DNA of 64,000 nucleotides from CALKZN01 sp050633585 (GTDB lineage: Bacteria; Pseudomonadota; Gammaproteobacteria; Arenicellales; Arenicellaceae). Position 1 is the first letter of the stretch, and every line of letters starts with the position of its first letter. The stretch covers positions 7,895 to 71,894 of the forward strand of contig JBOEGT010000021.1 in NCBI GenBank assembly GCA_050633585.1, written 5' to 3'. The notes below the pieces were generated by a model. That model was not told the origin of the DNA, made no database searches, and saw only the letters and a program-made list of their open reading frames with translations. Below are positions 53,816 to 63,442 of this stretch, one piece after another. Position numbers and translations under genes: made by a program.

Positions 53816-54982
53816 TTATGGAATGGCCATTAATAACCGAATTAAGTTGGCTTGACGGTTTGTATCTGTTTTTTCGAAAATCGACTGTAGCTGGATGCGC
53901 GCCGTTCCTGATGTTCTGCCGAGAGTCTTCGCTGCTTGTTGTAGTGAATCGCCACTAGATAACGCTACTGCAAGCGCCGCTTCGGCAGGCGTGAGACCGA
54001 ATAGATCCATTAAGATATTCACTGAAGCCTTCGGAGCCGAATCGACTTCACAGAGGGTGATCAATGCATGGTTTTTCACTGGAATGCGCGCGGTATAGTA
54101 ATGTGTTGAATCGGGTAATTTTTGCTGGCTTTCTTTAAATCGTTGAAGTTGCAAAGGGGTTGTCACTAAAAAAGTGGAACGGCCAGAACCATGCTGAATA
54201 CGCACCGCAGTGCGTGATCGATTATTTTTTTGCTGATTATCTAAGGATTCCCCAATGTTTTGGAAAAGCAGTGTTCCTACTTGCTTGTCAGCACACACCA
54301 AACGTTTCCGCTTAATGTATAAATGTTTGTTTTGGTCAAGAATATCATCCGCCTTTTTGTTGGTGGCGACCACATCATGCAGTTCATCAACAACAATAAT
54401 GCCTTGTTCAATATTATCGAGCACAGACGATTGCAGTGTTTTCAAGTGTGACGAGCTTGCAAGACTTTTATGCATGAAGCTCGCCCTTTTGATGTGCGGG
54501 ATAAACCGGTTCAGCGTGATTTCGTCATTGAGGTTAAAGGCTTCGGATTCTTTCCCTCTCATAAAGCAAATGCCTGTCCACTCCATATCATTGTCAGATA
54601 AAAAGGCAGTGAGTAAAAATTCCATATTCGCAGGGTCACGAATTTCTCGCTGAGCGGGTGATTGTTTGATAACAGTTTCATCAATCACGCGTCGATCAGC
54701 AAACGCCTGATTCATGTGTTGAATTCCATATAAGGCAACTGGGTCGCTTTGCATGTAACGCCTAAAACGGCTCGCGCCAATGTCGTAGGTATAAGGATTG
54801 AACCCATAACCGCAAGCAAACGAAAAATATAAATCTTCTGGGTCAATATACAAAATTTGAGCTTTCGACGCGTTCACGTGCCGACACATCGACTGCAACG
54901 CATGAGGCCACATCTCTGGGTCCAGCCCTGCCTCATAAATCAAGCTGACGGTTTCCGAAAAATCGTCTATTTCTGTAGTCAT
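53816..54982 (-). CDS. LuxR-family (HTH) regulator
   Basis: A 388-residue regulator. The C-terminal 65 residues are a LuxR/NarL-type HTH (LFGLTPAEAALAVALSSGDSLQQAAKTLGRTSGTARIQLQSIFEKTDTNRQANLIRLL; cited here by its LTPAE and TSGTAR landmarks). The N-terminal 250 residues may be a PAS/GAF-like sensor, with NASKAQILYIDP and WTGICFMRGK. I prefer the ATG at 54982 because residues before it are not conserved-looking. No autoinducer synthase is near. It may control the adjacent accessory genes. Confidence 0.8.
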   Translation of the reverse strand: MTTEIDDFSETVSLIYEAGLDPEMWPHALQSMCRHVNASKAQILYIDPEDLYFSFACGYGFNPYTYDIGASRFRRYMQSDPVALYGIQHMNQAFADRRVIDETVIKQSPAQREIRDPANMEFLLTAFLSDNDMEWTGICFMRGKESEAFNLNDEITLNRFIPHIKRASFMHKSLASSSHLKTLQSSVLDNIEQGIIVVDELHDVVATNKKADDILDQNKHLYIKRKRLVCADKQVGTLLFQNIGESLDNQQKNNRSRTAVRIQHGSGRSTFLVTTPLQLQRFKESQQKLPDSTHYYTARIPVKNHALITLCEVDSAPKASVNILMDLFGLTPAEAALAVALSSGDSLQQAAKTLGRTSGTARIQLQSIFEKTDTNRQANLIRLLMAIP

Positions 54983-55233
54983 AGGTTTGAATAAGCCAAT
55001 TATGATGAATGATAGTCTTACCAACACAAAGCGCTATGGCAAGGCTATCATGCATCGTAATAGTGATCAAAAACGAGTAATAAACCAAATACAGAAGCAA
55101 AGAATAGCTACATTACGATCAGTTTTACCCTTGGAAGGGTATTTTACTTTCATTGCTAGTGACAGCATTAACTGCCTAAAAGGCATTGCCTAGGAGTCAA
55201 GGTCTTATTCAGGCTTGATTAAATCAATGCTTA

Positions 55234-55473
55234 ATGGTGGCAATCCATAAAAAACCAGATTATTATAAGTTTATGGGAAAAAGCGAAAAACTAGTGAGAA
55301 TTCATAATTCAGGGGCACGTTCTAGAGCGCCTGAGAATCTAGTGAAAAGCCAAAAGGTACAAGGAGATATGGTAAAAACAGGGAAAATTGTCACGGATCA
55401 AGTTTCAATAAATCACCGTGCTGAAAATCAAGCCTCTGAAAACGCAGTCTCTCAGGTAAAGTCTGACAAATAA
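55234..55473 (+). CDS. small basic protein of unknown function
   Basis: A 79-residue, lysine- and asparagine-rich hydrophilic protein with no recognised domain and no signal. It lies 15 bp ahead of the membrane protein gene at 55489 and may be translated with it. There is no clear Shine-Dalgarno for the ATG at 55234; a start at 55273 is also possible. Treat as likely but unproven. Confidence 0.4.
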   Translation: MVAIHKKPDYYKFMGKSEKLVRIHNSGARSRAPENLVKSQKVQGDMVKTGKIVTDQVSINHRAENQASENAVSQVKSDK

Positions 55474-55488
55474 AGCTTCGTTAACACA

Positions 55489-56223
55489 GTGCCATATAAC
55501 TTACTTGTATTGCCACTGATTGGTGGTTTTATCTTTATCAGTAGATTTCACTACACTCGATTTGCCGCATCGAAGCTCTCTGGACAGCGGTTGATGTTAT
55601 GGGCAGCATTAGCGGGTGTTATTCTTGCTTTTTTTGCAAGAGTTTTAGTAGTCTTATGTATGCATACTTATCCAGAAATAGGACATTTTTGGAAAGCATA
55701 TTTTTTTCATAACGAATTCTCAGGTACAGCGAGCCTTGCTCTAATTTTGGGTATCATTGCCTACTGGCCTCTCAACCTCATCTGCAATAAAGACAAAGCA
55801 TCTGCTTGGGCTACACGAAAATATGGAAGTCGTTTAGAAGTTCTCTTTGCAGAATCTTTAGATGAGGAAAAACAAGTTATGATCACGCTGTCCGATGGGA
55901 AAGTGTATGTTGGGTATGTCATTTATCAACCAGAAGAGTTGATTAGCGAGCAGTCTTATTTTGGCATTCTGCCAACGATTAGTGGTTACCGCGACAATGT
56001 GACAAAGAAGGTTAATTTTATCACTGAATACGCCAATATCTACCAGCGCATCATCGCTGCTGAGGACTCGATTAATAATGAGATGGTGATTAGTGATTTC
56101 TCTAAATATTTTAAATCAACCAGTGTTGAGACCGCCTCAGTATATGATCCAGATGTTTACCTGAGGTTTGGCAATGATCAAGAAACTCTTTTATCAAAAA
56201 GGCTAGAAGATAAAGGCGCTTAA
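55489..56223 (+). CDS. membrane protein of unknown function with cytoplasmic domain
   Basis: A 244-residue protein with a GTG start at 55489. Three membrane segments lie in the first 100 residues (LLVLPLIGGFIFISRF, LWAALAGVILAFFARVLVVL, SLALILGIIAYWPLNLI). The cytoplasmic rest has VMITLSDGKVYVGYVIYQPE, recalling DUF6338-like proteins. I do not know a function. It is on the + strand next to a minus-strand SGNH hydrolase in a region of accessory genes. Confidence 0.65.
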   Translation: MPYNLLVLPLIGGFIFISRFHYTRFAASKLSGQRLMLWAALAGVILAFFARVLVVLCMHTYPEIGHFWKAYFFHNEFSGTASLALILGIIAYWPLNLICNKDKASAWATRKYGSRLEVLFAESLDEEKQVMITLSDGKVYVGYVIYQPEELISEQSYFGILPTISGYRDNVTKKVNFITEYANIYQRIIAAEDSINNEMVISDFSKYFKSTSVETASVYDPDVYLRFGNDQETLLSKRLEDKGA

Positions 56224-56302
56224 AAATTGCTTGTCAATTTGACATAGTAATAAGCCTAAACCATGAGCCAAACTCGCGATTTTTGTTTTTTAGCCTGATG
56301 GC

Positions 56303-57178
56303 TTATGTATATACACTTGAAATAGATGCGGCGATGCTATCAGAGGCTAGCCTGTATGCACTGCTTTTTAAGTGTAGTTCGTCTCGCCAGTCATCGTCAC
56401 TCAACAGGTGACGTAAATCAATATGGTGAAAATTAGGGTTTTCGGCGTCTAACTCTTTTAGCATATCGTTATAGAGATTGATTAATGTTTCAATCGCTTT
56501 TTTTCCCTCATTGTTGTCAATGCCTTTCATGCCGAGGCTCGGCAAAAGCCAAGGACCAACAAAATCAATTCCCAATATACCGACTCCTTTTCCGGTTGGT
56601 CGTGCATACCCATAACCATGGGTGAAAATATGTGTATTGGGGGATTTCGCTAGTACCTTTTGGATCAAGTCTAGGTAATATTTTCGAAAGGTCACATTAA
56701 TGGTGCTTTCAGCAAAGTCTGTTTTCAATACACCAAGATTTGCCTCTGAATGATGAAGAAATGAAGGGAATTCATTTCCAGCAATATCATTTCCGCCTCC
56801 TGAAAATAGGAATACGTCGGGCTGAACTTGCTCAACTCTTCTTAATACAATATTGATCTGTGGCGTTGAACGGTTGTAGTCACGGTCTACCTGAGTGCCA
56901 TAAATCATATTTTCAAGGGTGTCGCCTAATTTTGCATAATTTTTGATTTTATAGCCGTGGAATTTCCGCAAGCAATCAATTAAGTCGGCACTTATTTTGT
57001 AATCAAACCATGAATCGCCTTCAGCGACGATTTTTAAATGGCTCTGGGTACTTGATGCTGTTGCCATTGGGCCTGCTGTTATATTTGGTTCTCCTTCAGA
57101 CTGAGCGATGGCTAGTTCTTTGAACAGTGCGACTTCCTCTTCGCTCCAGTTATCCATTGCGGCATATTTATTTGGCAT
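56303..57178 (-). CDS. SGNH/GDSL-type hydrolase
   Basis: A 291-residue SGNH-fold esterase. Block I is VAEGDSWFDYKIS (S56), block III FSGGGNDIAGNE (N130), and block V ELHLKSSAY with D266-x-x-H269. No signal peptide; the N-terminus is MPNKYAAMDNWSEEEVALFK, suggesting a cytosolic location or delivery by another route. The catalytic set is complete. It lies next to a subtilisin gene (70 bp apart) on the same strand. Confidence 0.8.
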   Translation of the reverse strand: MPNKYAAMDNWSEEEVALFKELAIAQSEGEPNITAGPMATASSTQSHLKIVAEGDSWFDYKISADLIDCLRKFHGYKIKNYAKLGDTLENMIYGTQVDRDYNRSTPQINIVLRRVEQVQPDVFLFSGGGNDIAGNEFPSFLHHSEANLGVLKTDFAESTINVTFRKYYLDLIQKVLAKSPNTHIFTHGYGYARPTGKGVGILGIDFVGPWLLPSLGMKGIDNNEGKKAIETLINLYNDMLKELDAENPNFHHIDLRHLLSDDDWRDELHLKSSAYRLASDSIAASISSVYT

Positions 57179-57248
57179 GCTAATCTCCTAAGTGAATCTT
57201 GTGTCTCTAGTATTATTAAGCGTTGAGTTGTTTTTACTATCTTGACGG

Positions 57249-58457
57249 TTACGCTGGGGCTTGAATTAAACCACTTCCAACACTTGCAAAGTCCCTATCA
57301 GAAGGGGCTAATGGTGCATGTGATCCACTTGTTGATAGCACCTGTTTCAGAAAAACCGTATTTAAAATACCCATATCGAGTTTGATCTTTTCCGCATGTA
57401 AGGCAGCGACCCCGGCTGCATGCGGGGTTGCCATGCTAGTGCCATTTAAGGAACTTAAACCGCCACCTACTTTTGCGGATTCAATGGCTACACCTGGGCC
57501 AACGACATTGACTTGGCTATTAGAGAAGGGTGCAACTATTAAGCCATTACTGCTTTGGCCAACGGCTCCGACAGCTAAGATTCCTTCTGCAGCCGCTGGC
57601 GGGGCAACCGCAATATCAAACTCAGGTGTAGATTCATTTCCTGCTGCGGCGACAATCATAGCACCGCCACCAAACATGGCACGTGCACTGGCTAAATCAG
57701 CAACTTGGGCATATAAATGGACATTTGCACGGTAGCCTTCAAGAGCGACCGATGTAGCACGCCGCGTGTCGAAGCCATTTAAGTCAACGAGTTGTTTCAC
57801 AAATCCAGGGAAATCAATTCCAAGAGACATTGAAATGATTTGTGCCCCTCCGCTCAATGCCCAATTAATCGCATCTGCAATTTGAACAGAAGTCCCGCCT
57901 CCAGAGCCTAACACTTTTGCAATCATGGCTCTTTTTATGCCAGGGGCGACGCCAATGCGTTTTCCTCCGACGTCTCTGCCAAAAATAGTGCCTGCGCAAT
58001 GGGTGCCATGGCCATTCAGGTCGTCGTCAGTCTCATCGGTGAAGTTTTTGCGTTCTAATGTGACCCCTTGAAATGCTTCATGGTTTGGGTCTATTCCAGT
58101 GTCTAACACGGCAACGACAACCCCATCACCCGTCAATGTGGTGTCAGCTGCTCCTACTGCCTTAACACCCCAAGCAATATTTCCATCAAAAGGCTGCGCA
58201 TTAGGTGTATCCATATCCATGGGTTTGATCAGTGACATCGGCATGCTTGGCGCCATGGCTCGTGTGCGTGGGTCGCGCATTTGATCGGCGGCTTGCTTTG
58301 TTGTGAAACGTTCTGCCGCAACAGTCAAAGAGCTGCCACTTGTGCTTCCTAATATTGAAGTACTTGGAGCGCTTGGAATCGATGCGCCTATTCTGCCTCC
58401 AACATCAGGAACTGAAAAATTATCATCCAATAAAACTGCATATTCCATTTCTTCCAT
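57249..58457 (-). CDS. S8-family serine peptidase (subtilisin-like)
   Basis: A 402-residue subtilase with all three catalytic residues: D119 (VAVLDTGID), H150 (NGHGTHCAGT) and S341 (LNGTSMATPHAAG). The N-terminal 100 residues may be a propeptide; no Sec signal is visible, unlike secreted subtilisins. It precedes an SGNH hydrolase on the same strand. The ribosome site GAGG is close to the start. The substrate is unknown. Confidence 0.88.
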   Translation of the reverse strand: MEEMEYAVLLDDNFSVPDVGGRIGASIPSAPSTSILGSTSGSSLTVAAERFTTKQAADQMRDPRTRAMAPSMPMSLIKPMDMDTPNAQPFDGNIAWGVKAVGAADTTLTGDGVVVAVLDTGIDPNHEAFQGVTLERKNFTDETDDDLNGHGTHCAGTIFGRDVGGKRIGVAPGIKRAMIAKVLGSGGGTSVQIADAINWALSGGAQIISMSLGIDFPGFVKQLVDLNGFDTRRATSVALEGYRANVHLYAQVADLASARAMFGGGAMIVAAAGNESTPEFDIAVAPPAAAEGILAVGAVGQSSNGLIVAPFSNSQVNVVGPGVAIESAKVGGGLSSLNGTSMATPHAAGVAALHAEKIKLDMGILNTVFLKQVLSTSGSHAPLAPSDRDFASVGSGLIQAPA

Positions 58458-58889
58458 TTTTTGCCTCCTAGGCGAGTGTTATTCGTTTCTGGCAGTATCA
58501 ACCTCATGTGATGCCATAAAACTCATGTAAAATTAACTCTTCGATTTATTCTAAAATCCCATGTTTAACGTATCCTTCTAGACTTTTAATACTCCATGAA
58601 AATCTAGTGGCATTGAGTTTGCTCAATGCATTTTATGCTTATTTGTACTTAAATTATGCTAGTACAAATTGGATCAACTTGTCAATATTTCGGTTGTCAG
58701 GGTGTTGTCAGCAACTTCAAAAATGTTGTAAAACCAAGCTATTTTATGAGCCAATAGCTTGGTGAGCTAATTATTTAATTTAGCTTTATCAAGAAGTTAT
58801 GTGTTTTTTTGAACTACTAAATAAAACTACAAATCAACACAAAAAGCAGAGTGATGGCGATCTTTGTTTGTTAGTTTAAGGTCTCGACA
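58458..58889. other. intergenic region with operator-like repeat
   Basis: A 432-bp AT-rich region without a gene. It holds the 9-bp inverted repeat ATTTGTACT-N11-AGTACAAAT at 58641-58669, roughly 185 bases upstream of the S8 peptidase start, and no clear terminator. It looks like the promoter region of the peptidase gene. Confidence 0.55.
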
Positions 58890-60116
58890 TTAAGCGACTC
58901 GCTCTATGAAGGTTCGAATTAAGCCATCGTTATTGCCATACCTTGATTGTAGGTCATTGGCAAATAAATAGAGTTCACCATCCTGTTCTGCGGTGAGGGT
59001 AGTCTCAATACCAATTCGGAAAAAGTGGGCGGATTCATCATTATCATACGCGCCAATGAGTTCAAACCAATCGGCTTCTGGGTAGCGGCGATTGTCCTCA
59101 AATATCTTCACCGCACTCTCTTTGATAAAGCTCAATTGTTCAGACGTCCAGCCACTGGCATTGCAGGTAATGTTGTCATCATCCCAGGTGTCAATTTCTT
59201 GAGTCCAAATTTTATATTGTTGGTTCTTGGTCAGTTTGACTCGCCCCCAGTTGAATTTATTTTTTGCAATAACGTTCACAGCATGTGATTCGCCTATTGC
59301 TAGTTCTCTGGGGGTCGCACTCTGATGCACTTCTTCAGAAGGGGCTCGGTTTCTTTTTGGGTCGGTATATAAATCTTTGTTTTCAGAAATTGGGGCATCT
59401 AAATCGGTGTTTGAGTATTTGTCTTCGTCCCTTAATGCCACGTTGATGGAAACGCCAATCTCGCTTGCTTCGTCAATCATCCAATTGAGAGCAATGTTGG
59501 AGCGAAGGTAATTCATGTTGCCACCTCCGACATCCGAATGAACGCCTTTAAACCAGACTTCTTTTAAGTCGGTGCTACTTGTACTTTCTAATTTCGTTAC
59601 ATTGAAAGCTTCACGGCGTTCGTCTATGGCAATGGCGTGACGACAAGTTTTGACGTTCATGGGAACAGACTTGATGTCCCAGCCAACGTTGATTTCTTGA
59701 AAATCAAGAATGTTGTTAAATGATAACCCGAAGGAACCGACAACATCCCAGACGCCCAAAAATCGGATTTCAGGGTTAACTGTTGTGCCGTCTGTTAACG
59801 ATATGCCTTCTTTGGCTAATTTATTGCAAAAATGGACGGCTAGAGCGGCTCCGCGGCTAAAGCCAATAACATCAATCGTTGTGTCGCCAGCGAGATAATT
59901 GCTGCGTAGGCTTTCCATCATTTCATCAATACGCGAATGTCCTCCTGCGCCAAAAGCCCCACCTAGTACCGCGCCAAGAGCGCCCAAGCGAGTGCCTACA
60001 CCTGGTAAGTAAAAGGCGTCATCTGTGTAGAGTTCTTTAAAACGAACCACGTTCGTGTCTTTTTTGTCATCGATTTCGTCGAAATTGCCAGTGCCGTCAA
60101 ATGCGTAAAGTGCCAT
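58890..60116 (-). CDS. DUF2235 (Tle1-like) alpha/beta hydrolase
   Basis: A 408-residue protein of the DUF2235 family, which includes the T6SS phospholipase effectors Tle1. The N-terminus MALYAFDGTGN carries the family's DGTGN motif; the nucleophile elbow is VIGFSRGAALAVHF (S87), and the conserved WFKGVHSDVGGG carries a catalytic-type histidine and aspartate. No immunity gene, VgrG, Hcp or PAAR gene is beside it in this window. It is likely a lipase, but delivery is unknown. Confidence 0.8.
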   Translation of the reverse strand: MALYAFDGTGNFDEIDDKKDTNVVRFKELYTDDAFYLPGVGTRLGALGAVLGGAFGAGGHSRIDEMMESLRSNYLAGDTTIDVIGFSRGAALAVHFCNKLAKEGISLTDGTTVNPEIRFLGVWDVVGSFGLSFNNILDFQEINVGWDIKSVPMNVKTCRHAIAIDERREAFNVTKLESTSSTDLKEVWFKGVHSDVGGGNMNYLRSNIALNWMIDEASEIGVSINVALRDEDKYSNTDLDAPISENKDLYTDPKRNRAPSEEVHQSATPRELAIGESHAVNVIAKNKFNWGRVKLTKNQQYKIWTQEIDTWDDDNITCNASGWTSEQLSFIKESAVKIFEDNRRYPEADWFELIGAYDNDESAHFFRIGIETTLTAEQDGELYLFANDLQSRYGNNDGLIRTFIERVA

Positions 60117-60499
60117 GTTTATCCCCAGTTTCCTTCTTGTTGTTTTTGATCAAAGCGTGCTATTGCAAACATGCTCATTGTTGATATTTTCTTCGGCTTT
60201 TCAAACTCCATCCGAAGGTTACAGCTTGATATTCCTGTCCTTCATTAATTCCTCTGACTGGATATTGCGATGAATATCCGTGCAAATAATATAGCGACAA
60301 GGCGCTTTTAAAGCAAATAAGCAGTCTGTTCAGTGTTTCAGGCAATGAAAGGGCTCAATGGTTGGAGTTAGAAGGAGTAACCCAGCGATGAAACTCTTCG
60401 AATGAATCATGATGAGATTTTTATCAGTTTACTTTCAATCAATAGATAGCCAAAATACTAGCCTTGGTTTTTATAATAAAAAAGCAAGGGGATGAAAGA
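60117..60499. other. intergenic region with no recognised gene
   Basis: A 383-bp region between divergent genes that holds their promoters. I saw no stable hairpin or RNA gene. Confidence 0.45.
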
Positions 60500-61222
60500 A
60501 TGGATAGTTTGTACAGTATGAAGCCGGAGATGCGCTATGGTGCGCCTTCGTGTGAAAGGATTTTATGTAATCGTCATTTTACAGTTGGATATTCTGACTA
60601 TTTCAGGCAAGCCAAATGGTCATTAGAAATTGTTGGGCGCAATCGTGCTCTTACTGAGCGAGAAAGGTTGAATGATTTTCGTGCTGATTTTCGCATTCCA
60701 GCACGGTTTCGAGCGAGTTTAAGCGATTATCAAGGCAGTGGTTATGATCGCGGGCACTTAGTGCCGAGCGCTGATCATGATGATACAAATTTGGAAAATA
60801 GTGAAACTTTCTTATTATCCAATATGTCACCGCAAGCACCAGATTTTAATCGAAAAATATGGCGGAAATTGGAAACTGCCGTGCGAGACTTGGATGCACA
60901 GCCACATGTTTTAGAAACGTATGTGATCACAGGGCCGGTTTTTGACTTTGTGAGTCCAATGAAACTGATTGGCGCTAACGATGATTTTGGGTTGCACATT
61001 CCAGTGCCAAGCCATTTCTTTAAAAGTATTTTAGCGGAATACAAAAATGGCTCATTAAAGCTATGGACTTTTGAAATGGAGAACAAAGGCTTAGAAGGTG
61101 ATTTGTCCGACTATTTGGTGAAAACGTATGATGTTGAGCAACGTATCGGTGGAAAGTTGTGGGCTAATATTGATGATTCAGATATTCATGACCAAAAAAG
61201 CAAAGCCGGCCGAATGTGGTAA
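60500..61222 (+). CDS. DNA/RNA non-specific endonuclease (DRGH type)
   Basis: A 240-residue nuclease of the NucA/NUC1 family. The catalytic DRGH is at D83-H86 (YDRGHLVPS), and the metal-binding asparagines lie in SNMSPQAPDFNRKIW (N108 and N117). The first 20 residues are hydrophilic and carry no signal peptide, unlike the typical secreted members, so it may act intracellularly or be delivered by another system. I use the ATG at 60500 with AAGGGG upstream. Confidence 0.85.
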   Translation: MDSLYSMKPEMRYGAPSCERILCNRHFTVGYSDYFRQAKWSLEIVGRNRALTERERLNDFRADFRIPARFRASLSDYQGSGYDRGHLVPSADHDDTNLENSETFLLSNMSPQAPDFNRKIWRKLETAVRDLDAQPHVLETYVITGPVFDFVSPMKLIGANDDFGLHIPVPSHFFKSILAEYKNGSLKLWTFEMENKGLEGDLSDYLVKTYDVEQRIGGKLWANIDDSDIHDQKSKAGRMW

Positions 61223-61287
61223 AACCGCAAGGGACAGAATCAACTGTCAATACAGGGGCTTTCTACTTCAGTCATAAACTTTAAAGT

Positions 61288-61316
61288 CAATCACTTGTGT
61301 GTTTGTGATTTTTTCT
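61288..61316 (+). terminator. possible short terminator after the nuclease gene
   Basis: AATCAC and GTGATT pair around TTGTGTGTTT and are followed by TTTTC. The stem is only six base pairs. Confidence 0.35.
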
Positions 61317-61441
61317 GTTAGAAATTATCTATAAAGCAACATAAATTATAGATGTTTTGATGTTAAAAGTAGCGCAGTGGTTTATATGGCAGTTAGCAAG
61401 AAAACGAGTAACGACAGTGTTCGGTTATCATCAGAGAAGTG

Positions 61442-62590
61442 TTATATACGAACAAATTTAGCATCAGGCAACGAGTTGAAACGCGTTTTTGTGGCAGCAG
61501 TATAAGCGCCCATCTGATGGCCAATGATCAAATCTCCGATTTCTAGCTCGGGCAGTTCGATATTTTCAGCCACAATATCAATGCTGTCGCATGTGGGGCC
61601 AGCTAATATGCTGGGGTGCGTGTCTCCGGTGTTGAGCGTTTGCAGTGGGTAGCACGCATGGTCAAAAATTTGGCCTGAATAAGAGCCATAGACGCCATCA
61701 TCGAGATAGTACCATCGTAATTCATTGCGTATGGATTTCCCCGTGATTGACGTGATGCTGGTCACGGCAGGAGCGACCAGGTAGCGACCAGGTTCAGCTA
61801 ATATGTGCCAGTCATTTGGGAGTTTTGCTAAGGCTTTGCGTATGGGGGCGCAAAACTGCTCAATATCTTGACCTTGTAGTGTGTAGTCTGCCGGAAAACC
61901 GCCGCCGATATCGAGAATGCTCAAGGGTTTTGTTAGTTGCTGGTTGAGTTCGAGCATCAATTGTTGGCAGCTATTAATCGCTTCAACATGTTTTGCGGCA
62001 TTATCGCATTGTGAACCAACATGAAAAGATAGCCCCTTAATATGAATGCCTAGTTTGGCTGCCTCAAAAATAATCTTTGTTGTGTCATGTAAATCACAGC
62101 CAAATTTTCTGGATAAGTCTACGATAGCATTCTCACTGCGAAAACTGATGCGCAGCAAGACGCCCACTCGACTTCGATAAGGTAGCAACTTTTGTAATTC
62201 GTACATGTTGTCTACAACAAACGTGGTGGCACCAAAGCGTAATGCATCACGAATTTCTTGGTCCTTCTTAATAGGGTGCGTGTGAATTGTACGTCGCCCC
62301 GATATTTTGTGCGCAAGCAGTAAATCCATTTCACCAGCAGAAGCAATATCAAAACCACCGCCAAGTTCATCGATTGTTTTTATGATCTCAGCGTTTGGAT
62401 GAGCCTTGACGGCATAGTATAAATCGACTTTAGGTAAGGCCAGCTGCAATGCTTTGAATTGTTGCTGTAGCACTGAGGCGTCGTATACCAATAGCGGCGA
62501 ACCATGTTGTTCAACCAGTTGCTGATAGTGACGGGTTGTTTCTCTATCAGCCCCGAATTGAACGGTTCTTGGTGTCATGGTTTGGCCCAC
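61442..62590 (-). CDS. ornithine/lysine-type decarboxylase (fold type III)
   Basis: A 382-residue fold type III PLP decarboxylase. The PLP-lysine is K62 in YYAVKAHPN, and the substrate-side cysteine is in GPTCDSIDIV. It makes putrescine (or cadaverine) from ornithine (or lysine). The GTG at 62590 overlaps the speE stop by one base and has GAGG upstream; an ATG at 62578 is also possible. It ends a speD-speE-decarboxylase operon, supplying the diamine for SpeE. Confidence 0.88.
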   Translation of the reverse strand: MGQTMTPRTVQFGADRETTRHYQQLVEQHGSPLLVYDASVLQQQFKALQLALPKVDLYYAVKAHPNAEIIKTIDELGGGFDIASAGEMDLLLAHKISGRRTIHTHPIKKDQEIRDALRFGATTFVVDNMYELQKLLPYRSRVGVLLRISFRSENAIVDLSRKFGCDLHDTTKIIFEAAKLGIHIKGLSFHVGSQCDNAAKHVEAINSCQQLMLELNQQLTKPLSILDIGGGFPADYTLQGQDIEQFCAPIRKALAKLPNDWHILAEPGRYLVAPAVTSITSITGKSIRNELRWYYLDDGVYGSYSGQIFDHACYPLQTLNTGDTHPSILAGPTCDSIDIVAENIELPELEIGDLIIGHQMGAYTAATKTRFNSLPDAKFVRI

Positions 62591-63441
62591 TACTTGGCCT
62601 CATTCAACGCATCAATGATGTACTGAGGTAATGCAAAACAAGCTTGATGAATCGCTGGGTTGTAATATCGCGTTTGGAAGCCAACTTGTTTAAAACGCTG
62701 TTCTAATATCTTCGAATCAAGATGGCGTGCTTGGCAGTTATCAGTGCCCCATGCAAAGGTCATATAGCCGCCATAGTAGGTTGGAACTGGCGCACAGTAA
62801 AAAGTCATGTCCGAAAAATGATTGCCCATACGTGAAAACGTTGTTTGTACTTCGTCTTTTTGGAAAAAGGGTACACCATTTTGAGTGGTAATAATGCCAT
62901 TTTCACTTAAACAGTTTTTAGCCAACTGGTAAAAGTTATCAGTAAATAATACTTCGCCTGGCCCAATTGGGTCAGTGCTGTCTGAAATAATGACATCAAA
63001 TTTCTCATCCGTTTGTTTGACAAAATCTAAGCCATCCGCAATGACTAAATTGAGTCTAGGGTCGTCATAACTACCTGCTGAGTGATTGGGTAAATATTCG
63101 ATTGCCATATCCACAACTGCCTGGTCAATTTCGACCTGCGTAACATGTTCAACCGGATGCTTTAATACCTCGCGTAACATGCCGCCATCGCCACCGCCGA
63201 TGATTAATATTCGTTTTGCATCGCCATGAGCAAGCAACGGTACATGAGTCATCATCTCGTGATAAATAAACTCGTCAGCTTCGGTCGTTTGCACGATGCC
63301 ATCGAGCGTCATGACTCTGCCCAAACTTGCATTATGAAAGATCATTAGGTGTTGATGCTCAGTTTTGCTTTCAAAATACATTTTGTCGATACGAAATTCC
63401 TGACAAACTGCATCGTATAATGTTTCTTTAAAATGCTTCAT
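62590..63441 (-). CDS. speE: spermidine synthase
   Basis: A 283-residue aminopropyltransferase. The SAM-like loop is ILIIGGGDGGMLREVLKH and the acidic catalytic segment IISDSTDPIGPGEVLF with D-x-x-D. I use the ATG at 63441, two bases before the speD stop codon and with AAGG upstream; the longer start at 63471 adds unconserved residues. It transfers an aminopropyl group from decarboxylated SAM to putrescine. Confidence 0.92.
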   Translation of the reverse strand: MKHFKETLYDAVCQEFRIDKMYFESKTEHQHLMIFHNASLGRVMTLDGIVQTTEADEFIYHEMMTHVPLLAHGDAKRILIIGGGDGGMLREVLKHPVEHVTQVEIDQAVVDMAIEYLPNHSAGSYDDPRLNLVIADGLDFVKQTDEKFDVIISDSTDPIGPGEVLFTDNFYQLAKNCLSENGIITTQNGVPFFQKDEVQTTFSRMGNHFSDMTFYCAPVPTYYGGYMTFAWGTDNCQARHLDSKILEQRFKQVGFQTRYYNPAIHQACFALPQYIIDALNEAK

Positions 63442-63442
63442 G

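Noticed and set aside
54987..55193. 68-residue + strand reading frame over the LuxR start
   Set aside because: It overlaps the regulator start on the other strand, has no ribosome site and no resemblance to known proteins.
58890..60116. T6SS effector-immunity module
   Set aside because: Only the Tle1-like enzyme is present; no VgrG, PAAR, Hcp, adaptor or immunity gene is adjacent.
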